64,000 bases of DNA, taken from contig NOWV01000004.1 in NCBI GenBank assembly GCA_003344405.1, forward strand, positions 496,001 to 560,000. The letters are read 5' to 3'. A model generated the notes under the pieces. It did no database searches and was not told the origin of the DNA. It saw only the letters and a list, made by a program, of their open reading frames with translations. This document shows positions 41,565 to 61,733 of the stretch, piece by piece (positions within the stretch are counted from its first letter, which is position 1; every line of letters begins with the position of its first letter). The DNA comes from Trichoplax sp. H2. Lineage: Eukaryota; Placozoa; Uniplacotomia; Trichoplacea. A program made the position numbers and the translations under genes.

Positions 41565-43275
41565 ACTATACGGTACAGCGTACAATTTAGTACAGTAACT
41601 ACTTGACTGAAACTAGTTGGTTCTATCACGTTTTGTATCCATGGTTTTACGTTCGTACAATAAACTGCCAGCGGATCAACTTCGATATATGACTCCTTTT
41701 ATATTTCTTACTATTCTATATAATTGATGATTTTTTCCATACTAATTATATATTCTGTAAAGTATTTAATGTATCACTGTGCTGCTGTGTAATTAGTTTT
41801 ACAGTACTGTACAGTATATGATCAGTACGGAAAAAATCATCAATCATAATGATATGGAAAAGGAAGAAAAGTGAAAGAAGTCGTATATTTAGATTGATCC
41901 AAAATGACCAGAGAAATAGTCAGCTTCCATATTTTTCGGGGCCGAGGAGGGCCAAATGCTTTCTTGCACAATCTGCCTAGTGCTCTGATACTCTTCCGTT
42001 TAGTACGGTACTGTAATGTACAGTACAGTGGACTAGTCCCTGGTACTGTTTTTACGGTTTTATTACTTGTCGTCAACCCTCTGTTACTTGCCGTAACTGT
42101 AGTCACCAAATACTGTACTGTACAGTACAGTACTGTATTGTACGTACAGTACTGTACACGTTGAGACCGTAAAATATAAATACTGTACAGTACTGTACAG
42201 TACTTTACAGTAATTAAGAGGACACGTACAGTACAGTATACAGTGTACAGTACTGTACTGTACTGTACAGTATTATTTATTTATTTATATTTATGTACTG
42301 TACAGTATACTGTACGACAGCCGTTGCCTTGTCACGAATAATGAGATTCAATGTCCTTAGAAGTCAATCCGAAACCCGACTTGAGGGAGGGATTCGGCTT
42401 TAAGTAATTCTGTTCTGATACAGTGTTTGTGTAGCGATTGCACTCATTTCGGGTTGGAAGGTCAACAATTTGATCGGGTTTTCACCTAAACTGTATGTCT
42501 GAAACCATACACTACAGTATACTGTCCAGGGTCGTCATCCAAATTAGCCGCTTGGTTGATTTTGTACAGCATAGTATACGGTTTCGTGGTAGCGTATAGT
42601 ACAGTACAGTACTGTAGAATAACCAGAAAAATGATAAGCCCCTTGTTATTTTGTACTGAATGGCCGCTAGGCGTCCCTCTCTCTTATTAATAGTCCCTGC
42701 CTGTACAGTACAGTACAGTACTGTACAGTACCGTAATGTACTGTACAGTACATTTAATAGTGTACAGTACAGTACACGCAGGGACTACTTCAAAGAAGAG
42801 ATAGGGACGGGACTGGACATGACGGGACACGGCCAAAAAATGATAAGACTTTTTGCAGGTATTTTACAATATGCTACGGCTGTAACCGTACGCCGTACTG
42901 TGCAAAACCAACCTGGCAGATAACTTGGAGCACGGTCGTGTACAGTACACTGTACAGTACACCGTACTGTACTGTACAGTTTACAGTATAAGGTACGATT
43001 ACCGATGGTTGGTACAGCTGAAATGACCAGCAGGAAAGTCGGCCTGCCGACGATCATGCACTGTACTGTGACTCCTGTCTCTTCTCTTCTTTCGAGTACA
43101 CGGTATAAAGTTACTGAACCTCTGACAGGTCTACAGTACAACAAAGGGTAATACTATCTGTTAAATGAGCACATTATCGTAAACCGTCAGCAAAGCGACG
43201 GGAGTTTGCACTAGTACAGTACTGTACAATTGTACACGTGTACATTGTACAATGTACAGCACAGTACTGTACTGT
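41565..43275. repeat. Long GTAC-palindrome array upstream of DYRK2-like gene
   Basis: The largest array in the window. Dense blocks occur at about 41800-41820, 42004-42030, 42110-42330, 42600-42617, 42700-42775, 42935-42990 and 43213-43275. The block at 43213-43275 combines TACAGTAC words with ACAATTGT, ACACGTGT and ACATTGTACAATGT into a nested palindrome. Between blocks lie unique sequences. The plus and minus frames that cross it are repeat-derived. It lies 350 bases and more upstream of the DYRK2-like start codon. Confidence 0.85.
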
Positions 43276-45722
43276 ACAATGTACATGTGTAGCAGAGAAC
43301 TGTTGTCCATCCGTCAATAATACTGTATAATAGTGAGTCGCTATTAGTCACCGACACGACACGACTTACATCCACGAACATTTTTGGTTCATTGCATCGA
43401 TCTGTCTTTCAAGTCTTAGGGACTTAATAAAGTGATAACGGGATGACTGCAAAGAATTTTTTATCTCAAGTTTACCATGATCCCTTCAAATGGTAATTCA
43501 AGTGAGATTGCTTTTAAGTGAGAGAAACTAAGTTTAAAAGTTTCTTTGCTGCGCTGTGCAATTAGTGCACAGTACTGTACTGTACAAATAGTTCATAGCT
43601 ATCATACCGTACACAAAGTGTGTATTTGTACTCGTCGTAAACGTATCTACTACATATCCTTTTTGCGGATATAGACTTAGGAACGGCAGGCGACATGCCA
43701 CAACAAAATATGGCACTATAACATCAACCGAAATGCATTAAAAATGTACATTATGTTATACTGATGTACAGTACATTACAGATCCAATCAAGGCTTAAGC
43801 ATATCTGCTTTCTGGATAAATAGTTTCGTTTCATAGTTTAATAGTTTTAATACATTCGTAATTAACTATAGTGAAATAAGTTTAATTTACAGTATATAAT
43901 GAAGTTCTAGTATGGGATGAAAACATCATTCGCTTCGGCTATGGAATAGAATCGTTTATATGTAATACGTACGGAATCATTCATATTCATCTTCATTACG
44001 ACTACAGAGGACTGTAGTCGATTCATATTTTGCTTATCAAATAAATCGTTTAAACTTGACACAAAAGCTATAACTAATTGTCAGTTTTACTAGAAACTGT
44101 CAATTGAACATTCCTGTGATCCAGTTAATAAATAATTTATGATTAATATAACGGTATAATTTCGTTGGGATCTACTAAGCTTTTATGTTAATAAATTGCG
44201 ATGTTGTACAATATTTTGCTGGAACTTGATAACAATAAATAGTAAATTCTAGAAATGCTGTTACTCAAGGTGATCAATTAATTCTGAAGCTGCGAGGGTA
44301 TTTTGCAGTAATACACAGTAAATTCTTGGTAGAGGTCTTTTCTTTAAGCCTTTTGTTATTGGAAATGGTGGAAAGTTGAACTAATCTGTTTTGAATTGGA
44401 GTATTTTTCGCAGAAATAAATTGTCACATGAAATAACTTGCATCAAGAGACTTTTGAGTGTGAGGCTATTCCTGGCAATTAATATACTGTAGCACTGGTG
44501 TTATCGAAATACCAATAGTTCGTTGGGTATAATATTTCTGATATAAAATAACTTTAAGTCATCAAGAATAATGGAAATCTTAAAGAGAATTAGCCTTTAA
44601 TTCCAAATCTTGAAAAATCATAGCAATATATAATGAATTAGCAGTCATATTTCATCGTTGAGCTGTCGTTCCAATAACCACTGGATATACGAGTACATAT
44701 AGTAAATTTATCCATTTGATGAAGTTATAGTTTTAGGGCTTAAAACGATAATAACTACTACTGCCTATTCCTTACAGTAGTACTTACAATTGGAGTCTGC
44801 AAAATGGAACAAATTTCTTGTTGGCATAGACGAATGACCCGGATTTTAGTGTTACAGATTATTCATTTCAAATTATACGGCACGCGAATTAGAAGGATAA
44901 TTCTATAGAATAGTTACGGAGAAAGAGCTGTAACTCAATGCAGCAGACTTATTGTTATCGAATGATGAAAATTCGTCAGAATTTTATGTTCTTGCTTACG
45001 TAAAACATTGAACAATGCATGTGATACAGCTTATGTCATACTGATAATAGAATTCACTAATTTACTAAAAAATCATAACGTAGCAGTGTTATACTGTAGT
45101 TTATTTTATATATACAAAATACTACAGCGTTGCAAAAACATAGTGATCTTTTAATATCATCAGTTTATCAGTAGCGAGAAGTGGTTGTAGCCGTAATAGC
45201 TACAAACACAATCGAATTTACTACAATATCTTACACAATTATGGATAAGTTAAGGCTAATAAACAATTATAGACAGCACAACATTTCTATTTATAAAAGG
45301 TCCAAATATTTTGTAATTTCTTGTGTAATATTGCAATACAGAGTGGTCAGAATTGTAAATAATTTATAGAATTTTAACGTATTAATTCTTTGATATCGAA
45401 TAGCATAATTAAGAAGTTTAGTTCACATAACAAGAATTGCTACCAGTAATAGACAATCTGATAAGTACAGGTAACATGCGGAATCTGTATCTTGGCACTT
45501 ACATCAACATTGGTGAAATCTAATAAAGAAAAAAATAACTGAGACATTTTTAATAGCTGCCTCATCCTACGACAAACTCCATAATGGTATTAATGAGTTT
45601 GTAAGTTGGTACAGATAAAGGGTATTTGCCTAACAGCTTTTGTTGTAATAGAGGTGTCTGGACGAAGTATCTATCATGAAACAATTAAATACGAGTTAAT
45701 TTATATTTTTAAAGGAATGCAT
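43276..45722. other. Intergenic region, no gene seen
   Basis: Between the DYRK2 upstream array and the 3' end of the C12orf56-like gene. No coding pattern was recognised on either strand. It contains one clean hairpin (43999-44020) and a few GTAC words (about 43571-43586 and 43766-43780). Confidence 0.45.
43999..44020. repeat. Perfect hairpin, 9-bp stem and 4-nt loop
   Basis: CGACTACAG and CTGTAGTCG are exact reverse complements around AGGA. The stem includes ACTACAG/CTGTAGT, a near relative of the GTAC array word, so it could be a decayed copy. Confidence 0.7.
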
Positions 45723-48700
45723 TTACGATGAAGCATTAGAATTTGTAAATCGATCTAAAGTTAAAGAAGCAAGTACTACGATGTTAACCATATAATCATG
45801 GCTTAAGTTGTAAATTTTGCAATTCAATAATGTATGCAAAAAAGAAGGTTTTCGGCTCACTAACTTGAATTCTTCGGCATAGTTGCATTTAATATACTCA
45901 GCAAATTTTTTGCTATTTTGGATGAGTGTGCTCAAGATGGTGAACTTCTGATACAGTTGAGCTATTTCCAGAGGAGATAGGAATTCATTACCAGTGTTAG
46001 ATAATTTCTCAAGAGCCGCATCGGTTATTCGTTTTATAAAGTTTTCCTATGAAAATAAAATAAGAAACTGCAGAGGCTATTTAGTAGTAACATTGCGATA
46101 TTAGCCTTACGCTTTTTTCTTGCTTAGATTCCAGGAAGTTGATGAGCCACCATATATTCATCAAAGGAATAACGTCGCCCCAGTATTTCATCTGTGAAAA
46201 GTATTTACTGAATTTGACATTGCAACAAACTAACATCTATTATTTATACATTAGAGTAGATGTTAGCATTTGTAAATTTTCGGCAGAGAAATAATTGTTA
46301 CCTGTTGAGTTACTAATACAATCTCGAAAATGACAGCAGCAGCCGCATCAGTTATATTCTTTTCTAAGATCATATTCTCATTATCTTCAGCAGAATGCCA
46401 CTTTTCATATTCTAACAATCTCGAAAAATGAGGTCTTTGCAGATTTAAGATGCTATTCATAGAGTTACTGCTAGTACTAGTTACTGCTCCGTTGATCAAT
46501 TTCAGGAGCATTTGGGCCCTACAGAGAGAAGCAAAATGAAATATCGTAAACTAGGTATTTATAAAGCACCTCCAATAGGTATAGTAAAAATAACTGGCTT
46601 TCTGCCACACTGGAAAACTGCGGTCATATTAAAAATGAAGCTTGCAACACTATCATTTAGAAATTTTATTTTTCTAACTTGTGTAATTTGAGAATGGATA
46701 TTCTTGATGATACGACTTCAGTTTCTCTAAACATATTTCCCAGCACTTCTAGGTAGACCAGGCACAGCCTAAACGTAATTTAAGTGCCAACAGCAAGATC
46801 AATACATCGGTTACTACTTTCTGGTTGTAATCACATCATTAAATATTATTATGAATTATGACATTTTTGGGGAGATTTAGTTAATTATTCACAGTTATAA
46901 CAGAATCTAGCTAAACAGAAGTTTCTCTGAATAACAAAGAACGCCAGAATAATAAGCACTGTACATTGAGGCTAACCAGAATTACTACAGCATTTCTTGT
47001 TGATTGTTAGCAGTTCTGTTGTGATATATGTTATCATTACAAAATTTATTGTAACACTTTTGGAGGTTACATAAAGTACGATTTAATGTATATATTATAA
47101 TGCTCGATATCTCTACCAATAAATTTTATGCAGTCAATAAAATAGAGTGAGTAATTAGTATTACAATTGATGCGCAATGTTTCGCAATCATCGACACCTC
47201 AGGCAGGTAGCTGTAGATATTCGAACAATTCCTAGTGATATCAGATTCTGAGCCGATATTATATACAGTACTTACTCCAGAGTATCAGCTCGTGATTGCG
47301 GAAGCCTCCAATGTGAAATTTCTCTATTCGATGAACAGGTAACATCGGCTAAACTTGTTGCAATATAATTGAAGAGATCTGGCGTCTTCCAAAATAGCTT
47401 TTTCAATGAATAGTTTCTGATACAAGCAGTGTTTAGTTCTTGTAACAACACGTAAATTTCTTCTAATTTTGTGGATGTTAGAATTTCTTCCTTCAACTGA
47501 TTAAACAATTGCAGTTGTTGTTCACTACAGTATTAATAAAATAAATAAAGTCAACCTGGTTTATATTTTGCAATCCCATACTCTTCTAAACTTATATAGT
47601 TATGGTTAATAAATTACATAAAGCCTAAGCTAAATAGAATTATTATTGTAAACTTTGATGACATTAGTTTCTTGCAGTCGATAGACTCTATACTAAGCAC
47701 TTTGTATATGTATACTAGAACTTAGCATCAATCATACTCATGTACTCTACTACCTGCCAATACGGATGCTAATTGAAGTATCTACATACTGTACTCAGAG
47801 TTTAATATCAACGCGATTTTCCTGTATCTGTATCACATCGAATCATTTTTAGTTTGTATTAGTAACATACTGATACGAAGTCTGTACAGCATATGCAAGG
47901 TGATACAGATACAGATACTGATACTTTTTTAGTGATACTAAAAGTCATACTAATACTAATACAGCGATGTTCTATTATTACTCTCTACATAGTATTATAC
48001 TAGTACAGTATATGTTAATTAAATAAATAAATGTACCTTTACAGTACTTTATTCACATAGTGCATACTATAATTCGTATGCTAATATCTACAAGACTAGT
48101 TAATACAGCAGTACTAGACCGGTTCAGAATACACAAAGTTATAAAAAGTTAACTTTAGACAATTTCATATCATACTATATCACTCGGGTTAAATCCATGT
48201 TTCAAGGTGTTTATTTAACGCTAACGTCAAATAAAAAATCTTGAAATCTGGAATGATTAATGGCAGCGTAATATGGTATGATATGGAGGTCTAAACTTGA
48301 ATTTTTTCAACTTTTGTGAATTCTTAATCGGCCTAATACATACTGCATTGTATGCAGATTACTTCTACGGTATAATTATGCACTTACAGTTCTGCACAGT
48401 ACACAAAAGTTATATCATTTTGTGTTACCATGTATCACCAAAATTTTCTCGGTATCTGAAGCACATGATACTTTCAAATTATGACTTACTACTGATACTG
48501 TATAAGTATCATTGAACTGATACAAAAGTAATAAGTGATATTGAAATCTGACTGTACTAGAAGTTCATATTCTACTGCCACATATCAGAAACAAATAGTA
48601 TTTTGTACTTCTTCTAGAAAGCTGATGCGGACGGACATCGAATTAAATTAACATACGCATCCTTAATATGTAGACAACAACAAATATGATTTGTATTTGC

Positions 48701-51371
48701 GAATACATGAATTAATTAATAATATATGCTAACACGTTTCAATTTCTTAGCGAACGTTTGTTACTTATGCTTTGATAATTCTCACCACATGTGGTACATA
48801 CGTTAAATGTTTGCTACTTTTATTGGTGCCAAGTTTTCTTAAATAGTTTGCATCCATTTCTAGGGTTTGCCTCTAAAAAGGAGAAGTTTGCTCGTAAGGG
48901 ATCGAAATTATTGACTTGTGGTACAGTAATATGAAACAGTACAATGGTGGAGTTCGTATAGGTGACAGATATTTTCCAGGTAATATGTAACTGTAGCTCT
49001 TTTGTTACTGTACAGCAATTCATATAAAGTAGTTACTTTCTTGCAGCCAAATTACAGTAATGAATGATTTTATGGCATAACGTGAAGTTGTCACGACGTA
49101 GCGTGCTTTTAGTCGAACTGCTAGTAAGTACACATTGTTTTAGCTTTTGAAAGACATGCCTAATACAGTCTAGCAACTCAACATAAGCCAAATCCCTAAT
49201 GTTCTTCGTTATTCCACTATTCATTTTGTAAACAAGAGTTAAAACTTTAGGTTTAAAGTAAATTTGATTGTAGACAACTAGATATCGTTTAGCTGAGGAT
49301 TTTGTTATTTAAGCAGTACTTTAAGGCGCGTTATGTAGTGAAGTAGTACAGTACAATAATATATAAGTCGTAATGATATACAGTAGAAAACATTATTAAT
49401 TATTGGGCTAGTATAAGTTTACTGATCAGTTGATCATGCTAAAGATAGTTTTACGTTAAGATAAGTGGTACATGCGCTTACAACGATATTACAAGTAAGA
49501 ATGCAGGTACCCGTATAATATATATATATACGCACATGTTATGTATGTAAGAATACAGTAACCTGTTGAACTGCACCTAACGTGTTAGCATAAGATAAGG
49601 TGGTGAATTACTAGATAAGGGTATAATAGGTCATTACGGCTATACTACTATTTAAATGCAGTAAATCCTAAATAAAAGAGACTTTTAGTAAGCTTACTAG
49701 GAGGAATACTGTATATCAAAGTCCCTCGTGCTAACGCTAACGACTAACAGTGGAAACACAACGGCACATACAGCTTTGATGTTAATCTTACCATCATATA
49801 ATTTTCCCAGGTACTATGCATGTACATAGGCATCTTGGAGGTATCGGATAATATATAAATGTCCACTACCGTCTGATTTCTGTCAATTAAATTATAAAAA
49901 TTCTGTAAATCGTTAGTGGATATTTTTTCTTCCGCGTCTGTAAAATTTGGTGCAAGATTTTTATTTTGCGCTGTCTTCTTTCTGACAGTGGATCTAGGTA
50001 CACAAGCGGTAGCGGCTGAGGACTTTATCGCATAGTCATCCCTGCTTTGCAATTTCGGACGCTCAGGCAACTTCCTTTGTTCAAGGAGAGAATGACTGAG
50101 TTGATTGGTAGATCCACCAAATTTGTTTCTAGATTCATTTCCATCGCTAAGGGAAGGTTCGTTAATTGTTGAATTGGGCATAGAGTTTGACATACGAGTA
50201 TTCGCCTGGTTCATGCCTTTCGAGAGTTTCATTGGAAGGTTCGATAGCGTTTGTGAATATAACATACCGTCATCAATAAAATACTGGATTCGTATGTGCT
50301 GGCACTTTTCCCTATCCTCTCCACTTAAAAAACTTGGCAAATCGTATATCTGAAATACAGTTTAAATTTAATTTAACGTGTTAATCTATAATACGGTACT
50401 AGCTTAACCCGCATACTATGCTGTGGGAATGAGACTTCTTATAATACACAGATGTTACTAAATCGCAGTATCATAAGTGCGGTATCTCGTTTCTTTGCCT
50501 AGTAATTCTTTACTGAGTAGAAGATTGAAAGGCATTAAATTTTGAACCATCATAAGACCGAAGGTAGTGAAAGAAGCTGAAATAATATGCGCACTGTAAT
50601 GCTGCAGATGTGCAGTATGTAACAAATAACGTTAATAAAGTCTATATATGTATAATTAAAACGTAGTTTTATCACAATACTAAGATGCAGAACTGTAACC
50701 TAAAGTAATGTTATCAATCAATCAATCATATTAATGTGCTTGTACGTGGTACATGCAGTTATGGTAGACTGAAAAACCGTAACGAAACGTGGACACTTTA
50801 TACTATCACACTTAACTAGCTTAACGTCCTACTTATGCATTTTATTGATGACTACAGTGGCCTATTCAATAAATTTATGAAGTTATGTATTATGTTTAAG
50901 TATTCACTGTCAGTGTGTGTGCTGTAAGATGAATTTGTTGTATTCAGTATTTGTACCCTACTTGCAGGCAATTACACAAACTTCACTGCATCCTAGTACT
51001 AGAGTCGGGTCAACATACAGTAGAGTAGAGTCTTGAGGACTAAATCATCGAAGAATGAACAATTTAAGATCGGACTTGAGAAGTTCAGAGCGCCTTATAC
51101 TGTACAACATACTGAGTACAGTACATACCATTTCCATAGAAAATATGTCGCCCAATTTAGTGAGAAGTTGAACATTCCTGGGAGGGTTCTCAGTAAGGTA
51201 TAAATTATCATTGCTTAGAACGATGTATCGAAAGACGTGTTTTTCACGATCCGAGACAATAACACAAGGTTCAAAACTTCTTAGCGTTTCGTATTCGTTG
51301 GGAGGTAAGTTACGTTTTAAAAAGGCATCGACACGATGATTCTTAGGGGCCATCACACGACTGCATTCCAA
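45723..51371 (-). CDS. C12orf56-like protein of unknown function
   Basis: Exon 1 (51129-51371) encodes DAFLKRNLPPNEYETLRSFE, PCVIVSDREKHVFRYIVLS and LYLTENPPRNVQ. Exon 2 (49792-50349) starts IYDLPSFLSGEDREKCQHIR. These blocks, in this order, resemble vertebrate C12orf56 as I remember it; the family has no established function. Exon 2 then has a Ser/Asn-rich disordered part of about 100 residues. Downstream candidate exons lie at about 49036-49230 (ELLDCIRHVFQKLKQCVLTS), 47275-47520 (LEEIYVLLQELNTACIRNYS), 46280-46520 (NGAVTSTSSNSMNSILNLQR), 46050-46190 and 45723-46045, which ends in the stop at 45723. They are helical and leucine-rich with no catalytic motif. The internal exon near 48820-49010 could not be phased, so the span is firmer than the exon list. 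A start at 51353 (MAPKNHRVDAF) is also possible. It is divergent from LAMTOR5. Confidence 0.7.
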
Positions 51372-51464
51372 CTACTGTATTTATCCTACCACTTGGTAAA
51401 TTCCATTTGTAAAGTTGTTTATTTACTGTTAATTACAAGATCATTACTTTGCATACTTGTCATA

Positions 51465-52025
51465 CGTGTGTACAGTACTGTATTAACATTGATAGAAACG
51501 TTTTTACTGTTAAGAAAAAATAGGACTTGCACCGTTATACGGTAGCGTACAATTACAATACTGTACAGTACTGTACTATGCTTAGGTGCTACTGTACTGT
51601 ATAACCCGTTTGTTTACACTTTACAGTATTGTAGTTTGTAGATATACAGTACAGTACAGTACAGTACTATGGTTGTGCCATCATGAATCATGATCACTAG
51701 AGACAAATGGAAAGATGAGTTTGTCGCCTAACAGTATTCCAGTGTACTGTACAGTATATGAAGTGTTGTATGAAGTGCGTACGTAAAGATTGGAGTGAAA
51801 TCGATAGAGACGACGGGCGGCTGAATACTGTACTGTACAGTGTACAGTACTGTATAGTCAGTACATTATACTGTATTGTCTACAATGTAAACATGAGTGA
51901 TGGTTCGCATCTCCATCAAACGGGGATGCGATTGTTGGTTGTTCCGTACTGTACAGTACAGTAAAATACGGTGGCCGAGAGAGGCCACTACTTCACACTG
52001 CACTATTCCTCCACTGTACAGTATA
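51465..52025. repeat. GTAC-palindrome array, C12orf56-like/LAMTOR5 divergent promoter
   Basis: Runs of TACAGTAC/GTACTGTA at about 51470-51482, 51557-51578, 51590-51602, 51643-51668, 51741-51756, 51830-51856, 51946-51963 and 52012-52024. It fills the 675 bases between the two divergent start codons (51371 minus, 52046 plus). A further run at about 52447-52463 is in LAMTOR5 intron 1. Confidence 0.85.
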
Positions 52026-52045
52026 GGAAACCTCAATGCAGTATA

Positions 52046-53228
52046 ATGGAAAAAGATTTCGAAGGAAAGATCACTGAAGTGTAAGCAATATTCTTATTCA
52101 ATGCAGATCCGTAATCTTTAGTTTAGTTGATGCTTATGATACTAATTGATAACAAGATGTAGAGCACATCACAGGGGTGGGGTGGCTTAGCCTACTACGT
52201 GAGTGCAAAAACTACTGTTCTGTAAACGCCAGAACAAAACTGATAAAGCTGTGTGCAATACTTATTGCTACATCAGCTGCAAAATGGCTGTATTGATGTG
52301 TAAAATATACTCTATAATAGATTACACCGCATAGTCGGAAAAGTAATGTCATTTACCATATAGGAAACTTTAAAATATAATTAATTTCGTATTTTTCGTA
52401 CGTCAAAGTTCATTTAAGACCGTTTATAGATTGAGCAGTTCGGTGTAGTGTACAGTACAGTATAGTGTATTCGCTAATAAAATATATAAAATATTTAGGC
52501 TTTCTGTAGCAGCACAATTTTCAATACCAACAGCAATGGGTGATCATTGGCAGACGAAATAACTTTCTTGAATGATAAGGAGTGTTTTTTTATTCTCAAA
52601 ATTTATCTGCTTCTCTCCTACCGTTAATATAGAGCAAACGGAAAAAATGTCACGGGAATCGTCTGTTCCGATACTCAAGGAATGTGCTTAAAAGGTATTT
52701 CCTTAATGCTTTTTTCACACTGCATATAGGGACTTTAGGTGTTAGTTATCCTAACAGTTATCAGTTACATTCTGTAAATTGACCGTTTCTAGACTAGTCA
52801 AGGTAAACTATCTGCTGCACTCATTTACTAATGCAGAATGCAGTACTTCATTGCTTATACGAACTCTAGTATGTTTAGCTCCATGAAGTGTTTGTGCATA
52901 GCTTTAGTAACGTGTTGCCATCCGAATGCCTCAGCTAGGGGAGTCTGTTCTAAGAAACAAGCTGGAGTTGTTACTGCTATAATCGAAAGAGCTAAAGAAT
53001 TAGTATCGGATACCCGCACTAGTAGAATAGATCCCATTGTTATTGTGGAATTTCAATCAAGGTATGTTACTCTGTGTCTTGCATTTACAGCAGATTGTGG
53101 TTTGTGAGCGTATCTCTTGTTCTTTAATAAACTGGCTTTGACAGTTTAACTGTGCAATATTTTTTAGGACGATTCACTTTAAGTATATGAAAGCGATCAC
53201 TATGGCTGTTCATGAAAATATTTCTTAA
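52046..53228 (+). CDS. LAMTOR5: LAMTOR5 (Ragulator subunit, roadblock fold)
   Basis: LAMTOR5 (HBXIP) is a small roadblock-domain subunit of the Ragulator complex that anchors Rag GTPases and mTORC1 at the lysosome. Four exons join in frame: 52046-52080, 52633-52694, 52935-53061 and 53168-53228, giving 94 residues (human 91). Recognisable blocks are NVTGIVCSDTQGMCLKARG, then KKQAGVVTAIIERAKELVSD, then IDPIVIVEFQSR, and the final ITMAVHENIS strand, matching the family in order and spacing. Exon 1 encodes a short acidic start (MEKDFEGKITEV), as in the human protein, and is supported by exact splice phase. The total of 285 bases is a whole number of codons. Tail-to-tail with RTCB. Confidence 0.92.
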
Positions 53229-54316
53229 AAGTTAATAATATAAAACATAATTCTAATTTAACAGACAGTTAGCCTATGCTATAAAGTGCGAAATGGAGTG
53301 ATATTATATGACATCGTAGATGCATAAATCTATATGTATTGTACTGTATTTACAATCTAGTGTAAAATCTAATCAAATTTGCAGTGCTGTATAATGAATA
53401 CCGGTGCTATGCCTAGCTAATACGAAATATTAGTCTCTGAAAGTTCGGATGTTCTTTCAATTGTAATACGCTTTGATCGTAGAGACTACAAATGTCCTCA
53501 TTTGGCTGAAGGGTCAACATCGTAAAAGGCTGCTGCGTTGCCGTATTAAAGACGATATGTTAATAAATGAATATTTTATCTGATTTCTAACCTAAAGAAA
53601 CACTGTACTGTACCAGTCTGTACATAAGATGACTATATCTTCATGAGAAGAAACACCTTCGCTTAGGCTTACTTTGGCTACTTCAATTGGAAGCTTATTA
53701 CGCATATCGGCTCATTATGCACTACTCCTAGGATTTTAGTTTCTATTTACAGTTAGTCGCATAAATAGAGTATTCACATATAACATGCACTCAGAATTTC
53801 AAAACTAAAATTTAACTTAGAAGATTTTTAATGAGAATATAGTCACTATTTACAAGTATAGTTACAGAAGTACGAGTATATTAGGTACTTTCCAATCTCT
53901 AGTCAAATTTGGTGGTCAAGCTCATTGATAATTATAATGAATACATATAATCAATAGAATTTTAAAAGGAATTAATTCATAGAACTCTACCTTAACATAC
54001 GTAAGCTATAAACGGTGTTAAAATAACTGCTACGGTTAAAAATTTCACCGTTGAACACCATCAAAATATTTCAACGCAGTATATGTATGCCTAGCAACTA
54101 TAAATCACTAGTTCGATAATGTACATAGCATTACGTATTTGTTAAAAGACAGTACTGCACTACTGCGTAAGGAATATAGTATAGTTACATCAGTAGAGAT
54201 CGCCATAATGTACGATTAGGAATTAATTAATCCAACATTGCTATTGAAAATATCTATTACTCCTGTCTAATAACAATAAATTTTACCACAGATTAAATAC
54301 TAAATGCATTGTTCTA
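53229..54316. other. Tail-to-tail intergenic region, no gene seen
   Basis: Between the stops of LAMTOR5 and RTCB. It is AT-rich, with no coding pattern and only isolated GTAC words (about 53340, 53603 and 54150). Confidence 0.5.
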
Positions 54317-60555
<6,239 letters not shown>

Positions 60556-60597
60556 TGTCGCAGAGATTGATCACATTCGCAGCACTCTACTAGTGTT

Positions 60598-60945
60598 ACA
60601 GTACAGTACTATACTTTACACTGTCATGGAATACTAAATACTGTACTGTACTGTACACTGTAGTCCATGACACTTTACTGTAGCCGGCAGTAATAAAACA
60701 GGAACAGTAGTTTCTGTAAAAGTGTACACTGTACAGTGTACAGTACACTACTGTAGCACGGTACTGTACTGTACTGTACAGTACTGTACAGTACAGTACA
60801 GTAGACCGTTCAACTTGATTTTGATACGTTTCAGCATACAGTACAGTACTATAGAATTCTGAACGTCCAGTTAAAATCTGAACGGTCTACAGTACAGTAC
60901 AATACAGTTTCTGATAGAGTACTGTACTGTACAGTACTGTGTAAC
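60598..60945. repeat. GTAC-palindrome array, RTCB/POLR2L promoter, copy 1
   Basis: Overlapping TACAGTAC/GTACTGTA runs at about 60598-60610, 60640-60662, 60722-60755 and 60761-60804, then about 60838-60850 and 60891-60942. An imperfect flanking inverted unit is present: CTGTCATGGAATACTAAATA at about 60621 faces GTAGTCCATGACAC at about 60659, giving a CATGG/CCATG-bounded hairpin. It lies between RTCB exon 1 and POLR2L. Confidence 0.85.
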
Positions 60946-61131
60946 TAGACGTCTTACCGTATCTTTCTATGGACTGTATCTATTGAAAGCTTTTCGACGT
61001 AAGACTTCAGCAGATCCGTCAGACTTTGTGACATTTACTGAGCGCTAAAATCAAATCAAAGTAGTGATTTATTTTCCTTACTTGATGGTGCACTTATACG
61101 AATCAGACTAGAATTACAGTAGTTTAAATAA

Positions 61132-61356
<225 letters not shown>

Positions 61357-61551
61357 ATTGGCTGACTGAGTAGCCGAATTACTTAGTAAAATAGAATATT
61401 TCTGATCTTAACAAGGAAGCAAAAAAGACTGCAGTAGCCATTCCTAATTGTAACTCTACGAATTATGCACCGTACTCGTACACTGTACGCTAGAACATAG
61501 ATAATGTATTATTATGTTATTACGTTATGGTTTTGTTCGCAGAAATTTAAA

Positions 61552-61571
61552 NNNNNNNNNNNNNNNNNNNN
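61552..61571. other. Assembly gap (20 N)
   Basis: Twenty N bases. The sequence to the right restarts at a position equivalent to 59822, so the true distance and even adjacency across this gap are uncertain. Confidence 0.99.
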
Positions 61572-61733
61572 ACGTGTATGTTTCGCAGTAATTCACTCAA
61601 AGATTCGCATTATCAATGTCAATACTACGCTATTAAATACCAACAACCTGGGTCTGCGTAATAACTTATATCGTATGTAATACGGAAAAAGGATAGTTAT
61701 CCATATTCAGTTTTGAAGATCCAGGTAACGTAC

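Noticed and set aside
42660-43144. Open frames on both strands upstream of the DYRK2-like gene
   Set aside because: These are repeat-derived translations from the palindrome array, with no splice context and no conserved motif.
43999-44020. Bacterial-type intrinsic terminator
   Set aside because: The hairpin is clean but there is no following T-run, and the context is eukaryotic.
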